Assembly (NCBI GenBank): GCA_022561415.1
Contig: JADFRH010000017.1
Coordinates: forward strand, 1 to 15,282
Direction: 5' to 3'
DNA length: 15,282 nt
From: Planctomycetota bacterium
Lineage (GTDB): Bacteria; Planctomycetota; Phycisphaerae; UBA1845
Below the pieces are notes generated by a model. It was not told where the DNA came from. It ran no database searches and was given only the letters and a program-made list of their open reading frames with translations. Position 1 is the first letter of the stretch, and the number at the start of each line of letters is the position of its first letter. The position numbers and the translations under genes were made by a program. This document shows positions 1 to 6,057 of this stretch, in pieces.

Positions 1-121
1 CAAGAATTCCAACATGACCGCCTTTTTTTTCTATTATAGCTGCTAGTATACCAGCCCAAAAAGGAACATTTTGTGGAGTATCGTCCAATCTAACTTCCGG
101 AACGACGAATAAAGTTTTCAT
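1..121 (-). CDS. Probable B12-binding radical SAM protein, N-terminal 40 residues (runs off window)
   Basis: Reading the minus strand from the ATG at 121-119 gives 40 codons without a stop up to the window edge, beginning MKTLFVVPEVRLDD. A short hydrophobic strand followed by a helix of the type PFWAGILAAIIEKKGGHV resembles the start of the cobalamin-binding domain of B12-dependent radical SAM proteins, which begin with a beta strand, a proline-containing loop and a helix ending 'G-H-x-V'. None of the catalytic CxxxCxxC region lies inside the window, so the call rests on the N-terminal pattern alone. The start lies inside the 3' end of the upstream glycosyltransferase, overlapping it by 32 bases, as in a tightly packed minus-strand operon. 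Sugar-modification clusters often pair these two families. Base composition is AT-richer than the rest of the window, as in the glycosyltransferase piece. The coding run includes an 8-A homopolymer (plus-strand T run at 23-30), which could hide an indel. Confidence 0.5.
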   Translation of the reverse strand, partial: MKTLFVVPEVRLDDTPQNVPFWAGILAAIIEKKGGHVGIL

Positions 122-410
122 ATTTATCAATAATTACCCTGACTCTATTGGCAAAGCTATTTTCCCTTACACATCTCTCGTAGCCAGCTTTAGCAATTTG
201 TTGGCGCTCCTGCTCATTCGCGAGAAAGTATTTGACCTTCTCTACCAATTCTGCGGAAGAGTCAAAGCAGGCAATTTCTTTCCCCTCCTCAAAATACTCG
301 AGAACTTCTCTAGTACGCTTGTGCAATAAAAAGCCACCACTTGCCGGGATATGAAAAGTGCGAGAGCTAACAGAATCGCCAACAGGAGCAAGCCCCTGCT
401 GGTCAAGCTG
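90..410 (-). CDS. CgeB-like glycosyltransferase, C-terminal fragment
   Basis: This minus-strand frame ends at the stop at 92-90 and encodes the end of a CgeB/Glyco_trans_1_2 type (GT-B) glycosyltransferase. The family's hallmark is visible: a TSRTFEIPACGGFLL-like block, here SSRTFHIPASGGFLL, followed by KRT, an 'EYFEEGKEIACFDS' stretch, then 'AELVEKVKYFLANEQERQQI' and 'AGYERCVREN'. These are the donor-sugar binding half and the C-terminal helices. Only about 100 residues remain of a protein normally around 350-400 residues or longer. Homology can be followed upstream to about codon 'LAPVGDS' (near 395). Beyond that, the open frame up to 929 is only the antisense of ffh and should not be read as protein. 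The gene overlaps the radical SAM start downstream. It is broken by the junction with ffh, so it is a fragment in this assembly. Domain recognition is confident; substrate is unknown. Confidence 0.7.
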   Translation of the reverse strand, partial: QLDQQGLAPVGDSVSSRTFHIPASGGFLLHKRTREVLEYFEEGKEIACFDSSAELVEKVKYFLANEQERQQIAKAGYERCVRENSFANRVRVIIDKYENFIRRSGS

Positions 411-424
411 CCACCCTACGCGGC
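395..424. other. Head-on junction between glycosyltransferase and ffh fragments
   Basis: Minus-strand glycosyltransferase similarity fades near 395, and plus-strand Ffh similarity starts at the codon for Leu at 424 (LSVKRVTGKPIKF). Both genes lose their 5' halves at the same place, and base composition changes sharply from AT-richer to GC-rich. No inverted repeat, target-site duplication, integrase or transposase is visible at the boundary. I infer a chimeric join of two different genomes or of two distant loci. A real rearrangement is possible only if an intact ffh exists elsewhere. Confidence 0.65.
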
Positions 425-1080
425 TGTCGGTCAAGCGGGTGACGGGCAAGCCGATCAAGTTCATCGGGGTGGGCGAGAGGATGGAGGCTCTCGAGGAGTT
501 CCATCCCGATCGCATCGCCGGTCGCATCCTGGGCATGGGCGACATCCTCACACTGGTCGAGCAGGCCCAGCAGCAATACGACGAGGGTGAGGCGCAGAAG
601 CTCGAAGCCAAGATGGCGTCGGGAAAGTTCACGCTCGACGATTTTCTCACGCAGTTTCGCAAGGTCCGCAAGATGGGTCCGATCAAGGATCTGCTCAAGA
701 AGATCCCGGGTATGGGCGACATGATGGGCGACATGGACGTCGACGCGGAGGGCGAGCTTGCCCGCATGGAGGCGGTGATCCAGTCGATGACGCCCAAGGA
801 GAAGGCCAGCCCCAAGATCATCGACACGTCACGCCGGCGGCGGATCGCCAAGGGGTCCGGCTGCGATCCGTCGGATGTGAGCCAGCTCGTCAAGCAGTTC
901 GACCCGCTGCGCAACATGATGAAGGCCATGAGCGGTCAATCGCTCGGGCAGCGAATGAAGATGGGCACGCAGTTTTCGCAGGCGATGGCCACCGGCACGA
1001 TGCCGAAAATGAAGGGCAAGTCGACAGCCAGCCGCCGCACGGTCTCGAAAAAGGACCGCCGCAAGAAGCGCCGCCGGTAG
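424..1080 (+). CDS. ffh: Signal recognition particle protein Ffh, C-terminal fragment (M domain)
   Basis: Ffh (SRP54) binds 4.5S/SRP RNA and signal sequences of nascent inner-membrane proteins, and delivers them to FtsY. About 218 residues remain of a protein normally around 450-500. The fragment opens in the last part of the G domain (VTGKPIKFIGVGE) and continues through the conserved linker helix (FHPDRIAGRILGMGD) into the methionine-rich M domain. That domain has the GMGDMMGDM finger-loop region and the RNA-binding SRRRRIAKGSG motif near 829-861. It ends in a lysine/arginine-rich tail, and the stop is TAG at 1078-1080. The N domain and GTPase motifs (GxxGxGKT, DTAGR, TKxD) are missing because the gene is interrupted at the junction. 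A reading frame can be opened further upstream (ATG at 358), but those codons are not Ffh-like. The identity is near certain; the truncation is most likely an assembly artefact. Confidence 0.93.
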   Translation: MSVKRVTGKPIKFIGVGERMEALEEFHPDRIAGRILGMGDILTLVEQAQQQYDEGEAQKLEAKMASGKFTLDDFLTQFRKVRKMGPIKDLLKKIPGMGDMMGDMDVDAEGELARMEAVIQSMTPKEKASPKIIDTSRRRRIAKGSGCDPSDVSQLVKQFDPLRNMMKAMSGQSLGQRMKMGTQFSQAMATGTMPKMKGKSTASRRTVSKKDRRKKRRR

Positions 1081-1101
1081 CTGCGCGCTAAACAGTTTTG
1101 T

Positions 1102-1169
1102 GGGACAGACTTTCCAGTCTGTCCATGGCATTGCTGGACCGCAGAATGACCGACCGGAAAGTCGGTCCC
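1102..1169. repeat. Pair of inverted REP-like palindromes after ffh
   Basis: Two hairpin units of the same family face each other. Unit 1 (1102-1124) has stem GGACAGACT at 1103-1111, loop TTCC and AGTCTGTCC at 1116-1124. Unit 2 (1147-1169) has GACCGAC at 1148-1154, loop CGGAAA and GTCGGTC at 1161-1167. Read on the opposite strand, unit 2 matches unit 1 at 19 of 23 positions. One of the stem changes is compensatory: an A-T pair becomes C-G. Another turns a T-A pair into a T-G wobble. The arrangement resembles a bacterial interspersed mosaic element (REP pair). It starts 22 bases after the ffh stop and could stabilise the transcript end or terminate transcription, but no T tract follows either unit. 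Confidence 0.7.
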
Positions 1170-1317
1170 CCATGTCGCGACGTTGCGCGGCTGTTACACA
1201 GATGATCGTCAACGGTCGCGTCTCCCATCACGCCTCGACAACTCCGAACAAACGAAACTCTGGAATCGGCGCCGTGCAATCGCTAGGATAGCGCGCGGGT
1301 TTGGCGGCACGCGCCTG

Positions 1318-1341
1318 GGTGACCGGCAAGCCGGTTTCACC
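1318..1341. repeat. Hairpin with ACCGGC/GCCGGT core
   Basis: ACCGGCAAGCCGGT at 1322-1335 is a perfect 6-bp stem with an AA loop. It is extended by GGTG (1318-1321) pairing with CACC (1338-1341) across a two-base TT bulge. The same six-base stem core recurs at 1449-1465 and at 7819-7836 with different loops, which marks it as a recurring element of this genome rather than chance. Confidence 0.6.
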
Positions 1342-1380
1342 GGGGGTCGATTGTCATCGCCGAGGATCGCGGAATCGCGT

Positions 1381-1396
1381 GCGGGCGAGAGCCCGC
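1381..1396. repeat. GC-rich hairpin
   Basis: GCGGGC at 1381-1386 pairs with GCCCGC at 1391-1396 around a GAGA tetraloop (GNRA type, which is stable in RNA). It belongs to the palindrome cluster upstream of the PQQ gene. Function is not known. Confidence 0.45.
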
Positions 1397-1427
1397 CGAT
1401 AACGTTGTCGGAACCGGTGAGACCCAG

Positions 1428-1465
1428 CCCCGGCGCGCCGGGGGGTGTACCGGCGGCTTGCCGGT
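1428..1465. repeat. 16-bp perfect palindrome plus adjacent ACCGGC hairpin
   Basis: CCCCGGCGCGCCGGGG at 1428-1443 is a perfect palindrome. Five bases later ACCGGCGGCTTGCCGGT (1449-1465) forms a 6-bp stem with a GGCTT loop. The 16-mer occurs again, identical, at 4616-4631 inside the PQQ gene, where it is directly followed by CTTGCCGG, an octamer also present here at 1457-1464. This suggests one repeat family with internal deletions. Confidence 0.6.
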
Positions 1466-1545
1466 CGGTTTGCCCCGCCTTTGTAGTGTTGATCGAAAGG
1501 TTGGATCGTTTGTTGCGCCATTTGAGAATCTTCGTCGCACACCTC

Positions 1546-4500
1546 ATGTGCCCGCGTCGCGCCGCGACCGTGGGTCTGGCGGCACTCGTGGTCGCGTCGT
1601 CGGTCGGCGAGAGCCTGGGACAGCAACGCGGTCGGCGGGGAAGGCCGCGGAACGACGACAACATCACGGTGTTCGTCGAGACTTCGCCGACGATCGCCAA
1701 CCTCTTCTCTCGGGCCGAGGAGGGTGAGGCGCGCAAAGACTGGAAGTTCACGATCGACTGCCTGCAGCGCGTGATCGATAACCCGCAGGGGTCGTTGGTG
1801 GCGACGAAGGAGGGCGCTCCGCAGGGCGGCGTGTTGTATGAATCCGCGAGGCAGCGCGCCGTACGGCTCGTCGCTTCATTGCCGCCCGAAGGTCTGTCCG
1901 CTTACCGCTTGCTCTTCGACGGAAAGGCGAAGCGGCTCTTGGAGCGCGGGCGCAGCGAACACAATCCCGACGATTTGTGGGAGGTTGTTCATCGATATCT
2001 GCTGACGCGGCTCGGTGACGATGCCGCCGATCTGCTCGCTTCCTGGGCACTGGACGCCGGTCAGCCGAGCGAGGCCGTCAGGCTGCTCACCGATCTGCTC
2101 GCGCTGGTCCCCGATGCGGATGTGCCCAAGGAACTGACAACCGCGAAGCTCGCGGTCGCCTATGCCCTGCTGGGGCAAACCGACCAGGCGTGGATCCTGA
2201 TGACCGCGGGCGATACGGAAATCGGATCCTCGTCGGCGCTCGAACGGCTCGGCGAGTCCCTTCCGACGCGGCTCGAAACCGCCGAGGTCGATCCCTTCGC
2301 CCCGTGGCCGGTCAATGGCGGCTCGGCCGCACGGTGTGGTTTGATGGCCGCCGTGAAGCCCACGATGGTCGAGTCGGTTCCGTGGCGCTATAAGATCCCC
2401 GGCGCGGCCGAAGACGCATGGCGTCGCGTCTACCACGACGATCCCCATAACCGGCTGATCCTGCCGACGGCCCGTCCCGTCGCCGGCGCCAAACGACTTT
2501 TTGTACGCACGCCCACGGGCTGCGTCGCGCTCGATCGCAACGACCTCCTCGAGCGCTGGCGAATGGACGTATCCGAGGTGAGGGTGGCCTCGTCGACGAT
2601 CGGTCCGTTAGCACCTCGCACGCCGCTGTCGGTGATCGATCCTGACGTGGGATTCGAGGACTACGTTACGGCCGACATTTCTCTGGGTTTCGGGCTCGTG
2701 ACCATCGTCGCCCGCGAGGGCAAGGGGGACTATACGCCGAACCCACGTGACAAAGGGACGGTCCACGGTCTGCAATGGACGCTGACGCCCACTGTGCAGC
2801 GCCGCACAGCGATCGGCACGCAGATCATCGCTCTCGATGCAGAGACGGGTCGCGTGGTTTGGCAGCGCGGTCGAACCGGCCATCCCGGCGATCCCCTGGG
2901 AGACGTCGATTTCCGGTCCGCCCCGCTGCAAGTCGCGGGTCGTTTCTGGGTTCCCTATTTTCGTCGCAGCGACCTGTACATCGCCATTCTCGATCCGGCT
3001 GACGGGACGTTGATCGACTCCGTTCTGCTGTGTTCCATCGGTGCGGAAATGGATTCGAGATTCCGGCAGAGCGAGGCCCTTCCACCCGCGGCATCCGATG
3101 GAATGGTTTTCGTTTCGTCCGGGTTTGGAATCCTGTTCGGTCTCAACGCGTATGACCATACGCTGAGGTGGGCCGGGCAATACCATACAAACCTCACCCA
3201 CGATGTGCTCAGAGGTGTTTCCGGTCCGGCGCGTTGGCTTCCCGGACCGCCCGTAGTGGCCGGCGATCGCGTGCTGATCGGCGCCAAGGAGCCGGGTACC
3301 CTTCTCGCTTTTTCCGGCGCAACGGGTGAATTCCTCTGGTCGGCCGAGCCGAAAGGCGCCGCCTACATCATCGGCTCCGATCGCGACCGCGTGTGGGTCG
3401 GCGGTCGACTTGTCACGTGCCTGTCCGTCGCTGATGGAAAACCGATCTGGACGGCGGAGCTGCCCGCGACCCCGACGGGGCGGGGCGTTCTCGCCGGGGA
3501 CGTCGTCTACGTCCCGCTGCTCGATGGGCTGCTGTCATTCGACGCTGATTCGGGCGATCCGCTGGAATACGCATCGCTACCGGCCGATGAGGATCCTCCG
3601 GGCAATCTGCTCAGTTTGGATCACGGCCTGCTGACGGTGGGTCCGTCGGAGATTCGACGGTTCCCCGACATCGATCGAAGTTATCCGATCGCTCTGGCTC
3701 AGTATGAGGACCGACCGACCGACAAAGTCGGCTTGCCGACCGACGCGTCGTTGACCATTCGCCTCGCCTGGCTGGAGCTGCTGCGCGGTGAGCCGCAGCG
3801 CACTTACGACATACTCGAGACGCTCGCGACCGCGGCGATCGAGGTGGACCCGCCGCGGGCCGCGGAGGCGGTTCGCCTGCGCGTCGAGGCGCTGCTGGCG
3901 ATTGCCCAACTAACCCGAGCGCGCGGCGGAACGGAGACCGACGCCCTGAAGATTCTGATCCGCGCCGGTGAGATCGCGCGATCCGCACACGACCGGCTGC
4001 GCTGCGGTCTGGCGATCGCTCACAAGCTCACGACGCTCGGACGAAACGTCGACGCCTACCGGCGACTTTGGGAGCTCGGGGTCTCCTCGGCGGGACGCCA
4101 GATCGTTCCGCTCGGCGAACACGTCAGCGGCATGGCGCGGTTCGAGATCGCGCAGCGACTGGCCGAAACGGGCGCGAAGCTTTCACGAACCGAGCGGCAG
4201 GAACTCTTCGATTCGGTATCGCGTGACATCGACGATCTCGGCGCTGACCTCACGAATGCGCCTGATCCGCGCGACGCAACCGCCCGTCTGCGCGCGATCG
4301 CCGACCTGGACAGGGTCGGACTCGTTCGACACCGGGCAACCTCGGAAATCGCCTCTTATTACACCGCGCACCGCCGGTATGAAGCCGCCGAACAACTACT
4401 GCGGCACAGTGCTCGTTCCGGCACCGACCCGATGATCGAGGCGACAAACCTCGTGAAGATCTGCCGGCAGTATGCAGGGGCCGCCGACCTCGGCGTGCCG

Positions 4501-6057
4501 GCCGGTTCCGCGGTGCTTGCAGGCCTCGACCATCTGGAAGCGCTTGTCCGTGGTGTAACACTCCCGGTTTCCATCCTGGGCGACGACGCCGGCGGGACGG
4601 AATCCCTAGCGCCGACCCCGGCGCGCCGGGGCTTGCCGGCCCCATCGGTTGCGGCCTGGGCAGAGCAACTGCGCTCGAAGATGTACGAGCAACTCGGGTA
4701 CGATGCGCGACCCGGTGCGGGCGACGCACTCGAACTGACCGGAAAGCTCGGCTGGTCCGTGCCCGCTCCCAATCGCGCCCGCGCGGCGCGGCTGGTGCGG
4801 ATAGCCGAAAACGGTCCGAGCGTCCTGAGTGATCGCGTGTTCTTCCAAGAGGCGGACAACGTGATTTCCTGTCTCAAGGCCTCGGACGGTGAGCTTCAGT
4901 GGAAGACGACCCTGCGCCTGCCGGAGTCGTTCCATAGCCTATCCAGGCCGATCCGACCGATAGCCAAAGAGGGGCCGCGCCGCGCCGTTGCCGATGGGCA
5001 GACGGCCGTGTTTCGCACAAACGAAGGATTGTTTGCCGTTGGGCTGGCCACCGGGCGAATGTTGTGGTCCCGTGCATTTGATGCCACGGCGCTGTCCAGC
5101 ACCAAGGTCAACCCCGACCTGCGGATGGCCGCCGGCGACGGGCTGCTGGCCGCGATGCCCCATGACGGACGCTTGGCACTGATGAGAATGCTCGATGGGG
5201 AGATCATCTGGGAGCGTGACCTACGAGGCGAAGCGGTCGAGATCATCCGGATGATCGACGGACGCATCGTGACCATGGACGCGGCCCGCGAACGTGTACA
5301 CATCATCGACCGAGACACCGGGCGCTTGGTACGGCGGGTCCTGTTCGATCAGCCGAATCCACGGCGGGGCGTTATTCGGCTGGTCGCCGTGGGCGGCATC
5401 CTTTGCGGCCCCGCCGCGCCGTCCGGCTCCGTGGGGATTCAGGGTGTCGACATCGCCACGGGTGAGGTGGCGTGGCAGACGCGCGTGGACAAGCCGGTGG
5501 CGGCGATATTCAAGCTTCATGAACAGTACATCGGTGTCGGCCTGCTCGGCGGCAACGTGCGCATTATCGATGCGGCCACGGGGCAACGGCTCGTGGAGCA
5601 CAACGTGCCCGGCGCTCACGTGATTATCGACGGCACCCTCGTAGACGGAACGCTGATCGTGAGGCACTTCAGCTCGCGCAACCCCAAGCGTAAGCACGCC
5701 ATTTCCGCGCTCGACCTCGCCACCGGCGAGGAGCTATGGAAGCGCAACGACCTCGTGACCACGACGAAACTCGAAAAGCCGCTGCGCGTCTACGGGGATC
5801 GGCTGTTGGCGGCCACGCAGGTCAAGAAGTCCGGGCGCATACGTCGATTTGAATTGCGTTTCGGATCGCTCGATATTCGCACCGGACAACCCGTCGGGTC
5901 GGAGACGTTGATCATGCGAGCCAACGCAGCCCTACATCTCAATGGCGACTTCGCCGTCTATCCGCTGGCGGGCGTGGTCGTGGTCGGTACGGAAAAAACC
6001 ATCCTCACCTTGAAGATCGCTCCGACAGATGGCGATTCACGGGAGGGATTGCAATGA
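1546..6057 (+). CDS. Secreted double PQQ-propeller protein with central helical repeats
   Basis: A 1,503-residue exported protein of unknown role. An N-terminal signal peptide (MCPRRAATV, then a hydrophobic run ending VGESLG/QQ) is followed by a TPR-like helical region (residues ~50-255). A first PQQ/BamB-type beta-propeller follows (~270-715), with blades such as 'ALDAETGRVVWQRG', 'AFSGATGEFLWSAEP' and 'LSVADGKPIWTAEL'. A second alpha-helical repeat region (~730-1058) leads into a second propeller (~1092-1500), with at least seven blades of the form 'DxxTGxxxW', for example 'ISALDLATGEELWKRNDL'. The AxDxxTGxxxW motif defines the fold but does not prove PQQ cofactor binding; most such proteins are scaffolds or sensors. 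I chose ATG 1546 because it opens the signal peptide. A TTG at 1510 with AAAGG nine bases upstream is an alternative, and a frame open from 1183 runs through non-coding repeats. The stop overlaps the next gene's ATG. Family assignment is firm; function is not known. Confidence 0.88.
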   Translation: MCPRRAATVGLAALVVASSVGESLGQQRGRRGRPRNDDNITVFVETSPTIANLFSRAEEGEARKDWKFTIDCLQRVIDNPQGSLVATKEGAPQGGVLYESARQRAVRLVASLPPEGLSAYRLLFDGKAKRLLERGRSEHNPDDLWEVVHRYLLTRLGDDAADLLASWALDAGQPSEAVRLLTDLLALVPDADVPKELTTAKLAVAYALLGQTDQAWILMTAGDTEIGSSSALERLGESLPTRLETAEVDPFAPWPVNGGSAARCGLMAAVKPTMVESVPWRYKIPGAAEDAWRRVYHDDPHNRLILPTARPVAGAKRLFVRTPTGCVALDRNDLLERWRMDVSEVRVASSTIGPLAPRTPLSVIDPDVGFEDYVTADISLGFGLVTIVAREGKGDYTPNPRDKGTVHGLQWTLTPTVQRRTAIGTQIIALDAETGRVVWQRGRTGHPGDPLGDVDFRSAPLQVAGRFWVPYFRRSDLYIAILDPADGTLIDSVLLCSIGAEMDSRFRQSEALPPAASDGMVFVSSGFGILFGLNAYDHTLRWAGQYHTNLTHDVLRGVSGPARWLPGPPVVAGDRVLIGAKEPGTLLAFSGATGEFLWSAEPKGAAYIIGSDRDRVWVGGRLVTCLSVADGKPIWTAELPATPTGRGVLAGDVVYVPLLDGLLSFDADSGDPLEYASLPADEDPPGNLLSLDHGLLTVGPSEIRRFPDIDRSYPIALAQYEDRPTDKVGLPTDASLTIRLAWLELLRGEPQRTYDILETLATAAIEVDPPRAAEAVRLRVEALLAIAQLTRARGGTETDALKILIRAGEIARSAHDRLRCGLAIAHKLTTLGRNVDAYRRLWELGVSSAGRQIVPLGEHVSGMARFEIAQRLAETGAKLSRTERQELFDSVSRDIDDLGADLTNAPDPRDATARLRAIADLDRVGLVRHRATSEIASYYTAHRRYEAAEQLLRHSARSGTDPMIEATNLVKICRQYAGAADLGVPAGSAVLAGLDHLEALVRGVTLPVSILGDDAGGTESLAPTPARRGLPAPSVAAWAEQLRSKMYEQLGYDARPGAGDALELTGKLGWSVPAPNRARAARLVRIAENGPSVLSDRVFFQEADNVISCLKASDGELQWKTTLRLPESFHSLSRPIRPIAKEGPRRAVADGQTAVFRTNEGLFAVGLATGRMLWSRAFDATALSSTKVNPDLRMAAGDGLLAAMPHDGRLALMRMLDGEIIWERDLRGEAVEIIRMIDGRIVTMDAARERVHIIDRDTGRLVRRVLFDQPNPRRGVIRLVAVGGILCGPAAPSGSVGIQGVDIATGEVAWQTRVDKPVAAIFKLHEQYIGVGLLGGNVRIIDAATGQRLVEHNVPGAHVIIDGTLVDGTLIVRHFSSRNPKRKHAISALDLATGEELWKRNDLVTTTKLEKPLRVYGDRLLAATQVKKSGRIRRFELRFGSLDIRTGQPVGSETLIMRANAALHLNGDFAVYPLAGVVVVGTEKTILTLKIAPTDGDSREGLQ
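4616..4631. repeat. Copy of the 16-bp intergenic palindrome inside the PQQ gene
   Basis: CCCCGGCGCGCCGGGG is identical to 1428-1443. It lies in a stretch encoding a proline/alanine-rich linker (SLAPTPARRGLPAPS) between the central helical region and the second propeller. The reading frame is kept. The linker position suggests an in-frame repeat insertion tolerated between domains. Confidence 0.5.
6041..6046 (+). promoter_or_regulatory. Shine-Dalgarno sequence for the toroid protein
   Basis: GGGAGG lies seven bases before the ATG at 6054, inside the last codons of the PQQ gene. It fixes the start at 6054 (or the adjacent ATG at 6057) and indicates translational coupling of the two genes. Confidence 0.7.

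Larger units (their letters stand above)
1081..1545. other. Intergenic stretch filled with palindromic repeats
   Basis: Between the ffh stop and the predicted start of the PQQ protein there is no convincing gene. One frame stays open from the ATG at 1183 into the PQQ gene, but its 121 codons are basic, low-complexity and run through four hairpins, so I treat it as non-coding. The stretch carries at least six perfect or near-perfect inverted repeats, described separately. No clear -35/-10 pair was found for the downstream gene. Confidence 0.6.

Noticed and set aside
411..929. Minus-strand open frame extending the glycosyltransferase upstream
   Set aside because: It is the exact antisense of the Ffh M domain; serine/methionine-rich, low-complexity sequence with no glycosyltransferase similarity.
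1183..1545. 121-codon N-terminal extension of the PQQ protein
   Set aside because: Basic, repeat-derived sequence with no protein character, and it would bury the signal peptide.
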